Below, piece after piece: positions 34,377-43,042 of a DNA stretch of 64,000 bases. This DNA is from Mycolicibacterium sphagni (GTDB lineage: Bacteria > Actinomycetota > Actinomycetes > Mycobacteriales > Mycobacteriaceae). Position numbers and translations under genes: made by a program. The notes under the pieces are model-generated. The model did no database searches, was not told where the DNA came from, and worked only from the letters and a program-made list of their open reading frames with translations. Each line of letters opens with the position of its first letter. Position 1 is the first letter of the stretch. The stretch is taken from NCBI RefSeq assembly GCF_013337765.1, contig NZ_VBSB01000010.1, forward strand, positions 62,001-126,000, in the 5' to 3' direction.

Positions 34377-34814
34377 CTAGGGCCGGGTCAGCTTGCCCGC
34401 GAGTTGGTCGAAGGTGGCGATCCAGCCGCTGTGGAAGGACTCGAATTCGGTTGACGGCAGCAGGGAATGCTCGATCGACATCAACGTTTCCTCGCTGCCG
34501 ACCGGTTCGAACGTCACGTTGACGACACTGGCTTGCGTCGGGTCGTCCCAGTTGGAGTTGCTCCACGTGAACCGCAGCAGATGCGGGCGCTCGATCGCCA
34601 GGAATTGCCCGCTGATGAGCACCCGCGTCCCCGAATTGTCGACGTCGAACCGCACCGTGCCGCCCACTCGGGCATCGACAGTGACCTCGACGACACGCAC
34701 CGGGTGTGGACACATCCACTCCTGCAACGACTCCGGGTCGAGCCACTCGTCGAACACCTCCCCGGGCGTGGCGGGCATGACCCGCTGGACGACGACGGTC
34801 ACGGTATCGGTCAC
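34377..34814 (-). CDS. SRPBCC/AHSA1-family protein paired with an ArsR regulator
   Basis: A 145-aa START-like (activator of Hsp90 ATPase homologue 1-type) ligand-binding protein. It shows the family pattern VVVQRVMPATPGEVFDEWLD, WMCPHPVRVVEV, VGGTVRFDVDNSG, GQFLAIERPHLLRFTW, and a C-terminal FHSGWIATFDQLAGKL. Its start overlaps the arsR-type gene stop by 4 bp. ArsR-SRPBCC pairs are common in actinobacteria; the small-molecule ligand is unknown. Confidence 0.88.
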   Translation of the reverse strand: MTDTVTVVVQRVMPATPGEVFDEWLDPESLQEWMCPHPVRVVEVTVDARVGGTVRFDVDNSGTRVLISGQFLAIERPHLLRFTWSNSNWDDPTQASVVNVTFEPVGSEETLMSIEHSLLPSTEFESFHSGWIATFDQLAGKLTRP

Positions 34815-35146
34815 CGGCTCTGCCCATTCTTACGGCGCAGACGTGCCGCAAGGGCATCGGCGCGGACCGACCAGAATCGCGTCTGTTCGTCGATCCAATG
34901 TTGGGCTGCGGTAAGGCCTTCCGGCCGCAGGGACACCCAGTGTTCTCGCCCGCGGACATCGCGGTGAATGAGTCCTGCCGATTCCAGCACACCGATATGC
35001 CGTGACACACCGGCGAATGTCATCGGCAGCGGGGCGGCGAGATCGGTGATCCGCGCGTCACCGTCGCGCAGCACCTCGATCAGGTGGCGCCGCGTCGGGT
35101 CGGCCAGTGCTGCGTACGCGCGATCCAACACTTGATCTTCAACCAT
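34811..35146 (-). CDS. ArsR/SmtB-family transcriptional regulator, 111 aa
   Basis: A winged-helix repressor with the family start DQVLDRAYAALADPTRRHLI, DNA-recognition segment ITDLAAPLPMTFAGVSRHIG, and wing LIHRDVRGREHWVSLRPEGL. No Cys-rich metal site (ELCVCDL) is seen, so this is the non-metal ArsR subgroup typically linked to SRPBCC proteins. It is divergent from the DUF899 gene, with an inverted repeat between them, which suggests control of both units. Confidence 0.92.
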   Translation of the reverse strand: MVEDQVLDRAYAALADPTRRHLIEVLRDGDARITDLAAPLPMTFAGVSRHIGVLESAGLIHRDVRGREHWVSLRPEGLTAAQHWIDEQTRFWSVRADALAARLRRKNGQSR

Positions 35147-35190
35147 CTTGTTGACTATAGACCGCCCGGCGTGGTTCGCTTGAGTCAGAT

Positions 35191-35210
35191 ATTCAACTCA
35201 TTTGTTTAAT
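35191..35210. promoter_or_regulatory. Inverted repeat between arsR-type and DUF899 genes, candidate operator
   Basis: ATTCAAC (35191-35197) and GTTTAAT (35204-35210) are inverted with one mismatch and a 6-bp spacer. It lies 20 bp before the DUF899 start in the AT-rich divergent region. It is plausible as the binding site of the adjacent ArsR-type regulator. Confidence 0.5.
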
Positions 35211-35229
35211 GTTCTCGGAGGGAGCACCG

Positions 35230-35973
35230 ATGAAGACACCCGACATCGTGACGGCACCGGAATGGGACGTCGCCCGTCAGCAGCTGCTCATCAAGGAGAA
35301 GGAGCTGACCCGCGCCCGCGACGCACTGGCGGCGTTGCGACGGCGAATGCCCTGGACACCGGTCGACAAGGCGTATGAGTTCGCATGCCCGGAGGGCACG
35401 GTGAGTCTGCTCGACCTGTTCGACGGCCGCCGCCAATTGATCGTGTACCGCGCCTTCCTGGACCCTGGCGTCCACGGCTGGCCCGACCACGGTTGTGTCG
35501 GATGCTCGTTGATGGCCGACCACATCGGCAACCTCGCGCACCTGAACGCCCGCGACACCACGCTGGTCTACGCCTCGAGGGGTGCCCAGTCCGACGTCCA
35601 GCGGATCAAGGCCAGGATGGGCTGGGATATCCCGTGGTACACGATGTTGCCCCGCCCCGACAGCGCCTTCGATGTCGACTTCGGCGTCGATCAATGGCAC
35701 GGCACCAACGCCTTCATCCGCGACGGCGACCAGATCTACCGCACCTACTTCATCGACAGTCGCGGTGACGAGATCTTCGTCAACACTTGGCATTTCCTCG
35801 ATATAACAGCCTTGGGACGCCAGGAGATCTGGGAGGACTCACCGAACGACTATCCCCAGAGCAAGCCGTATGAATGGTGGAGCTGGCACGACAACTACCC
35901 CGAGCACACGCCGTCACGCTGGTTCGGCGATCCCGACCCCGACGATCCGAACGATCCGCGGCCGCGGGCTTAG
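35230..35973 (+). CDS. DUF899 family thioredoxin-fold protein
   Basis: A 247-aa member of the DUF899 group, which has a thioredoxin-like fold. Visible landmarks are EWDVARQQLLIKEKELTRAR, FDGRRQLIVYRAFLDPGVHG, the Cys-containing DHGCVGCSLMADHIGNLAHL, the region FGVDQWHGTNAFIRDGDQIY, and DITALGRQEIWEDSP near the end. ATG 35230 follows a strong GGAGGGAG Shine-Dalgarno. The CVGC pair could be a redox centre. Expression is probably linked to the divergent ArsR regulator. The reaction is unknown. Confidence 0.87.
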   Translation: MKTPDIVTAPEWDVARQQLLIKEKELTRARDALAALRRRMPWTPVDKAYEFACPEGTVSLLDLFDGRRQLIVYRAFLDPGVHGWPDHGCVGCSLMADHIGNLAHLNARDTTLVYASRGAQSDVQRIKARMGWDIPWYTMLPRPDSAFDVDFGVDQWHGTNAFIRDGDQIYRTYFIDSRGDEIFVNTWHFLDITALGRQEIWEDSPNDYPQSKPYEWWSWHDNYPEHTPSRWFGDPDPDDPNDPRPRA

Positions 35974-36034
35974 ATCACGCACGAACCGGGCTATCCCAGA
36001 CCGTAGCGGATCAGCAACCACTACCATCTGGTTC

Positions 36035-37261
36035 GTGCGACGAATATCAGCGACGCTTGTGATACTGACGGTCGTCGCCCTCATCGGCACCGCCTGCGGC
36101 GGCAAATCAGCTCCCTCCACCAAGCAAAGCGGTCCGCCGGAGAGTTACGGCGACGTCGTCACCAGCGAGGCGGCACGAGACCTCGACCCGGCACTGCAAT
36201 CCACGGTCGGGTGGGCGCAGCGGTTCATCTACAACTCCCGGTCGGGTCTCAACGACAGCGTCACCCGCGTCACCGGGATCCTCCTGGTACCTAAGGGAAG
36301 TCCTCCCGACGGCGGCTGGCGGGTCGTCGCGTACGGCCATCCCGCGACCGGAACCCAGCCGGGATGCGGGCCCTCGACCTCTCCGACATTGCTCGACTCG
36401 TCGGCCGTGGTGCAGCAACTGCTGCAGGCCGGCTACCCGGTGGTGGTGTCGGACTACCAGGGACTCGGCAGCCTAGACAAGATTCGAGACCGGCCGGGCC
36501 GCGACAGTTACCACCCGTATCTCGACTCGACGACCGAGGGATACAACCTGATCGACGCGGTGCGCGCCGCGCGCCAGCTGATCGACAAGGCCGCCGCCAA
36601 GGCCTCCACGTCCTGGCTCGCTTTCGGGATCGGTCAGGGCGGGCAGGCCGCGTGGGCAGCCAATGAGCTGGCCACCAACCAGGGCTGGGACCTGACGATG
36701 ATTGGCGCGGTCGCCATTTCCCCGGTCTCCGATATCGACGGACTGGCCCTCGCAGCCGACGCGGGCACCTTGAACACTCAACAAATCCTGGATCTGCAGG
36801 CGTTTCTCAACAGCGTGAAAAATGCCCACTGGGACGACTTCAACCTCGACGACTACCGCAGCGGTGTCGTCGCCCAGAATTGGGATGCGCTGTTGGCCTG
36901 CGACGCAGCGGGCCTCGAGAAAAGGGCCACGATCGCCAGCCAGATAACCCCAGTCGATATGCGGCCACACTCGCCCGCCGCGCTCGCCACGCTTCGCGGC
37001 TACCTGAAGAACACCAGCCTGCCTCAGGGGCCGACGCAGGCCCCGATGTTGGTGATCTTCGGGGACCACGATCCGCTGATCCCCGCAGCATGGACCGACG
37101 CGGCCCTCAACAAGGCCTGCAAGATGGGTGACGTCATCACCATCCGGCACCTGCCCGACGACGCCCCCGATCCGTTGGACACGACCGAAGCGATCGGCTG
37201 GATGAACGACCGCGTGAATTCCGTTCCGCCACCGAATGACTGCGAAGGCCGTCCCTCGTGA
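36035..37261 (+). CDS. Exported lipase-like lipoprotein with the catalytic serine position replaced by glycine
   Basis: A 408-aa protein with an N-terminal signal peptide and probable lipobox Cys (LIGTACGG), then an alpha/beta fold like the secretory-lipase family (PF03583-type). The fold shows VTGILLVPKGSPPDGGWRVV, the oxyanion-type AYGHPATGTQPGCGPST, and VVVSDYQGLG. The nucleophile elbow, usually G-x-S-x-G-G, reads GIGQGGQAAW, so residue 200 is Gly. The acid loop (VIFGDHDPLIP) and a His (IRHLPDD) remain. It starts at GTG 36035. The stop overlaps the next gene by 4 bp. Either a non-catalytic binding protein, or the serine lies elsewhere. Confidence 0.82.
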   Translation: MRRISATLVILTVVALIGTACGGKSAPSTKQSGPPESYGDVVTSEAARDLDPALQSTVGWAQRFIYNSRSGLNDSVTRVTGILLVPKGSPPDGGWRVVAYGHPATGTQPGCGPSTSPTLLDSSAVVQQLLQAGYPVVVSDYQGLGSLDKIRDRPGRDSYHPYLDSTTEGYNLIDAVRAARQLIDKAAAKASTSWLAFGIGQGGQAAWAANELATNQGWDLTMIGAVAISPVSDIDGLALAADAGTLNTQQILDLQAFLNSVKNAHWDDFNLDDYRSGVVAQNWDALLACDAAGLEKRATIASQITPVDMRPHSPAALATLRGYLKNTSLPQGPTQAPMLVIFGDHDPLIPAAWTDAALNKACKMGDVITIRHLPDDAPDPLDTTEAIGWMNDRVNSVPPPNDCEGRPS

Positions 37262-38613
37262 GCTTGACGCATGGCTGGGTATTGATCGCGACACAAGTGC
37301 TCGCCTTCGCAGTATTGATCGCGGCGATCGGGATCCGATCGAGACGGTGGTATCTGATCTGGCTGTCGGTCTCCCTGCTCGCCGGAGTGGCGTGCGCGGC
37401 GTTCGTATTCTGGTTCATCAACGACCAAGGGTTGTCTCAGGACTCGCCCCCGGTCACCTTCTGGATCTGGATCGTCGCCGTCGGCGTCTCCGCCGTCGTG
37501 CTGATCGCTGGCTGGCGCAGTGCGGGCTGGCCGCGCAGAAGTGCGGCTCTGATCTCCGCTCCGCTCTGTCTGCTCTGTGCCGCTTTGGCGATCAACGCGT
37601 GGGTGGCCTATTTCCCGACGGTGCAGACGGTCTGGGATCGGGCCACCGGCAACGAACCCGATCGCTGGATCGACATATCGACCCTGGCCGACATGCAACG
37701 CAACGGGGTCATCCCGACCCAGGGCGTCGTCGTCAAGATAACGACTCCCGACACCGCGTCGGGCTTCTCGCACCGGCAGGAGTACGTCTACCTCCCACCG
37801 GCATGGTTCAAGAGCACACCCCCGCCCCCACTGCCCGCGGTGATGATGTTCTCCGGCGAGTTCGGCCGCCCCGACGATTGGCTGCGCTCGACCGTCTTGC
37901 TCAATACCCTCGACGATTTCACTGCACGCCACGGCGGCAATGGTCCGGTGCTGGTATTCCCCGACGCCGGTGGCCAATTCAGCAACGATACCGAGTGTGT
38001 CAACGGAACCCGTGGCAATGCCGCCGATCACCTCACCAAAGATTTTGTTCCCTTTGTGGTTTCCAAGTTCGGCGTGAGTTCGAACCCGGCGAATTGGGGG
38101 ATCGCCGGCTGGTCATCAGGTGGCACGTGTGCACTGATGCTCGCGGTGATGCACCCCGAATTGTTCAGCACGATCGTCGACATCGACGGCCAGTTCGGGC
38201 CCAATGCGGGGACCCGTGAACAGACCCTCGCCCGCCTCTTCGATGGTGATCTCGACGCCTGGAAGGCCTTCGACCCCAGGTCGGTGATCATTCAGCACGG
38301 CAGATACGACGGAATGGCGCTGTGGTTCGGGGCGTCGTCGAATACGCAGCCCGAGTATCGCGAAGGCCAGCCCACCGACCCATCGCCTACCGTGTCGGCC
38401 GACTGGGGCACGGACTCGGTAGATCAAGGGGTTATCGCACATTCGACGTGTGAACTGGTGAGCCAGTACGGCATTGACTGTGCGGTGGTACCCATCCACG
38501 GATCGCACGATTTGGTATCAGCCGGACACGCATTCACTGATGCACTGCCATGGCTGGCGGCCAGGATCGGCACCCCGGGCGTCCGCCCGATCCCGATGCC
38601 CGGCGCCAAATAA
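37258..38613 (+). CDS. Membrane-anchored esterase-D/mycolyltransferase-like protein, 451 aa
   Basis: An N-terminal block of about four membrane helices (residues ~5-120, e.g. WVLIATQVLAFAVLIAAIG, FWIWIVAVGVSAVVLIAG) is fused to an extracytoplasmic esterase domain. That domain has AVMMFSGEFGRPDDWLRS, VLVFPDAGGQFSNDTECVNG, the nucleophile elbow IAGWSSGGTCALML (Ser), DIDGQFGPNAG and a C-terminal PIHGSHDLVSAG carrying His. The layout resembles mycobacterial esterases related to antigen 85 folds. GTG 37258 overlaps the previous stop (GTGA), so the two exported proteins are made together. Substrate unknown. Confidence 0.87.
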   Translation: MSLTHGWVLIATQVLAFAVLIAAIGIRSRRWYLIWLSVSLLAGVACAAFVFWFINDQGLSQDSPPVTFWIWIVAVGVSAVVLIAGWRSAGWPRRSAALISAPLCLLCAALAINAWVAYFPTVQTVWDRATGNEPDRWIDISTLADMQRNGVIPTQGVVVKITTPDTASGFSHRQEYVYLPPAWFKSTPPPPLPAVMMFSGEFGRPDDWLRSTVLLNTLDDFTARHGGNGPVLVFPDAGGQFSNDTECVNGTRGNAADHLTKDFVPFVVSKFGVSSNPANWGIAGWSSGGTCALMLAVMHPELFSTIVDIDGQFGPNAGTREQTLARLFDGDLDAWKAFDPRSVIIQHGRYDGMALWFGASSNTQPEYREGQPTDPSPTVSADWGTDSVDQGVIAHSTCELVSQYGIDCAVVPIHGSHDLVSAGHAFTDALPWLAARIGTPGVRPIPMPGAK

Positions 38614-38632
38614 GCCGTCCGCTGCAGAAGTT

Positions 38633-39820
38633 CTAGATCACCGTCAGGCAGGCCTGCGCGATCGCCAGTTCCTCGTTCGTCGGGATCACCAGAACAGTCG
38701 TCGGCGACTTGTCGGCCGAGATCCGCCGCGCGCCTCGGGCCGGACTGTCGTTGAGATGCTCGTCCAGCTCGATACCCAGCGGCGCCAGTCCGGTCAGCGC
38801 GTCACGGCGCACCCGGGCGTCGTTCTCACCCACACCGGCGGTGAATGTCAGCACGTCGGTGTGGCCAAGGACAGCGAGATAAGCGCCGACGTACTTGCGC
38901 AGCCGGTGGATATACACGTCATAGGCCAATTGCGCTGCCTCGTCGCCGGATTCGATCCGCTGATGCACGACCCGAAAATCGATCTCGCCGCCGAGACCGT
39001 ACATTCCGGCATGCCGGTTGAGCATGGTCTCGATCTCCTCGACACCCATGCCGGCGGTACGCCACAGGTACACGAGCACGCCGGGGTCGACATCACCGGA
39101 GCGCGTCCCCATGACCAGCCCCTCCATCGGGGTGAGGCCCATCGAGGTGTCGACCGGGCGCCCGCCGGCGATGGCCGAGGCTGACGCGCCGTTGCCCAGG
39201 TGCAGCACGATCTGGTTGAGCGATTCGAGCGGTGCGCCGAGGAACTGCGCGGCCTGCTGGCTGACGTACTGATGGGACGTGCCGTGAAAGCCGTAGCGGC
39301 GAATCTGCCAGCGGCCGGCCAACTCCCGGTCCATCGCATACGTTGCCGCGGCGGCGGGCAGATCGTGGAAGAAGGCGGTGTCGAACACCGCGACATGGGG
39401 CAGGTCGGGCAGCACCCGGCGGGCGACCTCGATACCCAGCACCGCTGGCGGATTATGGAGCGGGGCCAGCGGCGCGAGCTCCTCCAGCTTGGCAATCACA
39501 GCGTCGTCGACGACGGTAGGGCGAAACAGGTCCTGGCCCCCGTGCACCACTCGGTGGCCGACGGCGACCAGTCCCAGACCGTCCAAGCTCTGACCGGCCT
39601 CGGTGAACAGCTCGAAGGCGGTACGCAGGGCGGCCTCATGGTCGGCGATCCGACCGTCGCGGCGGGTCTCATTGTCACCCAGCACCAGCGTCGCGGAGGA
39701 GGACCCCTCGCCGATCCGCTCGACAATCCCGTGTGCCAGCGAGGTGGCGGTATCGGGTTGCACCAGTTGGTATTTCAGCGACGACGAGCCAGAGTTGAGC
39801 ACCAGGACGGTATCGGTCAT
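38633..39820 (-). CDS. ackA: Acetate kinase AckA
   Basis: Interconverts acetyl phosphate + ADP and acetate + ATP. The 395-aa sequence has the ASKHA signatures [83 protein letters not shown] and [19 protein letters not shown] 39820 gives the usual start [11 protein letters not shown] and shares one base with the pta stop (TGATG). GTG 39823 is an alternative. Forms an operon with pta for overflow metabolism or acetate use. Confidence 0.97.
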   Translation of the reverse strand: MTDTVLVLNSGSSSLKYQLVQPDTATSLAHGIVERIGEGSSSATLVLGDNETRRDGRIADHEAALRTAFELFTEAGQSLDGLGLVAVGHRVVHGGQDLFRPTVVDDAVIAKLEELAPLAPLHNPPAVLGIEVARRVLPDLPHVAVFDTAFFHDLPAAAATYAMDRELAGRWQIRRYGFHGTSHQYVSQQAAQFLGAPLESLNQIVLHLGNGASASAIAGGRPVDTSMGLTPMEGLVMGTRSGDVDPGVLVYLWRTAGMGVEEIETMLNRHAGMYGLGGEIDFRVVHQRIESGDEAAQLAYDVYIHRLRKYVGAYLAVLGHTDVLTFTAGVGENDARVRRDALTGLAPLGIELDEHLNDSPARGARRISADKSPTTVLVIPTNEELAIAQACLTVI

Positions 39821-41889
39821 CACATCCCCTGGGCCTGGATCGCGGTAATCGCGACCGTATTGACGATGTCCTCGACCAGCGCTCCGCGCGAGAGATCGTT
39901 GACAGGCTTGTTGAGTCCTTGCAGCACCGGGCCGATGGCGATGGCCCCCGCGCTGCGCTGCACAGCTTTATAGGTGTTGTTTCCGGTGTTGAGGTCCGGG
40001 AAGATCAGCACGGTGGCTCGACCGGCCACCTTAGAGCCTGGCATCTTCGCGGCGGCGACCGTCGGGTCGACGGCGGCGTCGTACTGAATCGGGCCTTCCA
40101 CCAACAGCTCAGGCGCTCGCTCGCGCACCAGTTCGGTTGCGGTCCTGACCTTCTCGACGCCGCTCCCGTGACCGGAATCACCCGTGGAGTACGACAGCAT
40201 CGCCACCCGCCGCTCGATGCCGAACTGGGCGGCGGTGCGCGCCGAGCTGATCGCGATGTCGGCGAGCTGCTCGGCGGTCGGGTCGGGCACGATCGCGCAG
40301 TCGCCGTAGGCGAGAACTCGGTCAGCCAGGCACATCAGGAAGATGCTCGATACCGTGGAAACATCGGGCTGGGTCTTGATGATCTCGAAGGCCGGCCGCA
40401 CGGTATGCGCCGTGGTGTGCGCGGCACCGGACACCATGCCGTCGACAATGCCGTTGTGCACCAGCATCGTTCCGAAATACGACACGTCGTGGATGATCTC
40501 TCGCGCTTGTTCCAGCGTCACGCCCTTCTTCTTCCGAAGCTCGGCATACTGCACGGCAAACTGGTCACACAGCTCACTAGTCCGCGGGTTGAGGACGGTG
40601 GCCTCACTCAAGTCAACACCGAGTTCGGCTGCGCGGGAACGTACTTGACCCTCTTCACCCAGAATGGTCAGCTCGGCGACGCCGCGGAGCAACAGCCGCC
40701 CGGCCGCATGCAGAATGCGGTCGTCCTCCCCCTCGGGTAGGACGATGCGCTTGCGGTCGGCCCGCGCCCGCTCCATCAGCTGATAGGTGAACATCTGCGG
40801 CGTGGTCACCGTGGGGATCGGCAAACTGAGCCGGTCCTGCAGGTCGTCGATGTCGACGTAGCGCTCCATCAGCGTGATAGCGGTGTCGACCTTGCGCTGC
40901 GAAGCGGCGGTAACCCGGCCTCGGGTGCCCGCCACCGCACTGGCCGTCTCGAACGTGCCGAGTTCGGTGGCGATGATAGGTAGCCGCAGGCCAAGGCCGG
41001 TCACCAATTCGGCGATCGAGCGGTGCAGCGGTAGTCCACCGTTGAGGATGATCGCCGACAGCGAGGGGAAGCCCTCGGCGGCGTGCGCGCTCGTGACGGC
41101 CAGCACCACGTCGGAGCGGTCACCCGGCGTGATGACCGCGACGCCCTCGGTGAGCCGTTCCAGACAGTGCTCGGCGGTCATACCCGCCACCAGCACCCCG
41201 AGCACCTCGCGGCCGAGCAGCGAGGAGTCGCCATGGACCAGGACACCGTCGACCGCATGGCTCAGATCCGCGACGGTCGGGGCCACCAGGAGCGGTTCCT
41301 CGGGGAGGACGTAGACGCGCGGCCCGAGGTTCGCGCACGCCTTCGCCACCGCATCCAGCTGGGCGGGGTCGGCGCGGTTGGCCACCACCGCTGCGGTGTG
41401 GGCATGCTGGGCGGCCAACTCGACCAGGCACAGCTCGATGACCTGAGCGACTTCGGCCGGTGTGCGGTCGCGGGCGCGGACAGAGAGCAACACCGGCGCT
41501 CCGAGGTTGGCCGCGATGCGGGCATTCACGCTCAGCTCGGTAGGCGTGGCGACGTCGGTGTAGTCCGATCCGACGATCACGACCGCGTCGCAGCGCGCGG
41601 CTACCTCGTGGTAGCGGTCGACGATGTCAGCGATCGCGCCGTCGGGATCGGCGTGCAATCGCTGGTAAGTGACCCCGAAACATTCCCCATACGTCAGGCC
41701 GGCATTGCTGTGCGCGAGCAACAACTCCAGGATGTAGTCGCGATTCTCCCGCCGGGTGATCGGGCGGAACACCCCAGCCCTCGGCACCATCGCGGTCAAG
41801 CGGTGCAGGATGCCGAGCGCGACGGTGGACTTACCGGTGTCGCCTTCGGGCGACGCGATATAGATCGACGTGGTGCGAGCGGTGGTCAC
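39820..41889 (-). CDS. pta: Phosphate acetyltransferase Pta (long form)
   Basis: Transfers acetyl between CoA and phosphate. A 689-aa long-type Pta. The N-terminal P-loop/DRTGG-type domain begins [20 protein letters not shown], the central DRTGG region includes [16 protein letters not shown], and the C-terminal PTA domain includes [60 protein letters not shown] and [23 protein letters not shown] start at 41889. Followed downstream by ackA. Its upstream neighbour in M. tuberculosis would be fgd1; here ~20 kb of exopolysaccharide genes intervene. Confidence 0.97.
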   Translation of the reverse strand: MTTARTTSIYIASPEGDTGKSTVALGILHRLTAMVPRAGVFRPITRRENRDYILELLLAHSNAGLTYGECFGVTYQRLHADPDGAIADIVDRYHEVAARCDAVVIVGSDYTDVATPTELSVNARIAANLGAPVLLSVRARDRTPAEVAQVIELCLVELAAQHAHTAAVVANRADPAQLDAVAKACANLGPRVYVLPEEPLLVAPTVADLSHAVDGVLVHGDSSLLGREVLGVLVAGMTAEHCLERLTEGVAVITPGDRSDVVLAVTSAHAAEGFPSLSAIILNGGLPLHRSIAELVTGLGLRLPIIATELGTFETASAVAGTRGRVTAASQRKVDTAITLMERYVDIDDLQDRLSLPIPTVTTPQMFTYQLMERARADRKRIVLPEGEDDRILHAAGRLLLRGVAELTILGEEGQVRSRAAELGVDLSEATVLNPRTSELCDQFAVQYAELRKKKGVTLEQAREIIHDVSYFGTMLVHNGIVDGMVSGAAHTTAHTVRPAFEIIKTQPDVSTVSSIFLMCLADRVLAYGDCAIVPDPTAEQLADIAISSARTAAQFGIERRVAMLSYSTGDSGHGSGVEKVRTATELVRERAPELLVEGPIQYDAAVDPTVAAAKMPGSKVAGRATVLIFPDLNTGNNTYKAVQRSAGAIAIGPVLQGLNKPVNDLSRGALVEDIVNTVAITAIQAQGM

Positions 41890-41972
41890 CCCAACAGCTT
41901 TCCGTAACGACTATCAATGCGACAGCCCGATACCGCATGGCCACCTTGTTCACCCTATGCGTTCCGATTCAC

Positions 41973-42938
41973 CTACGGCGGCAGAGCCCCGCCACAATCC
42001 TTCCGCCAGTCGACGAAGGCCTCACGGAGCGAATACTGGGCAGTGAAACCAAGATCCGCGAGTCGCTCAGAGCTGATGTTGGTGTCGAACTGCAATTTCT
42101 GAATACGCCGGGGATGCAAGCCGAAACGTGCCCCCGTCGGATCGACCAACGCGAACGGCGTCGCCGCGGCCAGGGCGAGGCGGTAGGGAACGGTCGGCGG
42201 GTTCCGGTCCCAGCCCCAGGCCGCGTTGATGGCGTCGACGTGGTCGTGGATCGTGGTCGGCTGCGGATAGACGGCGTGGTAGGTGTCGTGCGGCCCGTCG
42301 TCGTCGATGAGCCGGACCAGCAGGCGCACCATATCCTTCAGGTAGATACAGCTTTTCACCGTGTCATCGCGGCCGATGTAGGCGAAGCGCCCCTTGCTTA
42401 GGCCACGGATCAGGCGCCGCATATTGCCCTGATCGCCGGGGCCGAACACGACGCCCGGTCGCACGATGCGCAGCCGCCGCCCCGGCTTCTCGGCCTGCCA
42501 AGTCCGTAGGATTTCCTCGGCCTGGAGCTTGCTGGAGCCGTATGCGGTGTCGGCATCGCCGAAGTCGCTCTCCGCTCGGCGCCAGGGACCCGCCGCGAAG
42601 GCCATCATCGAACTGGTGAAGACGATGTTCTGCACCCCCGCGTCGTCGGCGACCCGGCAGAGGCGGCGAGTGGCTTCGGCGTTGTTGGCGAAATAGTCCC
42701 GCCACGGAAAGCCAGGTTCCTTGGAAAGGGCCGCGAGGTGGATGATCGTCGGTGGACAGGGCCGGGGAAAGTCGTCCTCCGTGATGGTCGTCAAGTCAAG
42801 CCGCAACGAGTCGGGGCCGGGTTGCGCGGCACGATCGACGCCGACGACAGGACGGCCGAGCTCGCGAAGGTGCGACACCAGAGCCCCACCGATGAAACCT
42901 GCACTGCCCGTGACCAACACCGCATCAGAAGCGGTCAT
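41973..42938 (-). CDS. NAD-dependent epimerase/dehydratase (extended SDR), 321 aa
   Basis: A nucleotide-sugar-modifying short-chain dehydrogenase. The N-terminal motif VLVTGSAGFIGGALVSHL binds NAD(P). The catalytic residues are present: Ser-Ser in NIVFTSSMMAFA and the YxxxK of TAYGSSKLQAEEI. Downstream RIVRPGVVFGPGDQGN and CIYLKDMVRLLVRLIDD are typical of sugar epimerases. It is the first gene of the polysaccharide locus after pta. The product sugar cannot be predicted. Confidence 0.88.
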   Translation of the reverse strand: MTASDAVLVTGSAGFIGGALVSHLRELGRPVVGVDRAAQPGPDSLRLDLTTITEDDFPRPCPPTIIHLAALSKEPGFPWRDYFANNAEATRRLCRVADDAGVQNIVFTSSMMAFAAGPWRRAESDFGDADTAYGSSKLQAEEILRTWQAEKPGRRLRIVRPGVVFGPGDQGNMRRLIRGLSKGRFAYIGRDDTVKSCIYLKDMVRLLVRLIDDDGPHDTYHAVYPQPTTIHDHVDAINAAWGWDRNPPTVPYRLALAAATPFALVDPTGARFGLHPRRIQKLQFDTNISSERLADLGFTAQYSLREAFVDWRKDCGGALPP

Positions 42939-43042
42939 CGTGACACCGACCCGGTCTCAGAGTGAGTGCCGGCAAGAGCGTTTGGCGACATCAGATGATC
43001 TCCCGATGATTCGATGGTGCTGCAGGAATACCCCAACCGCGC

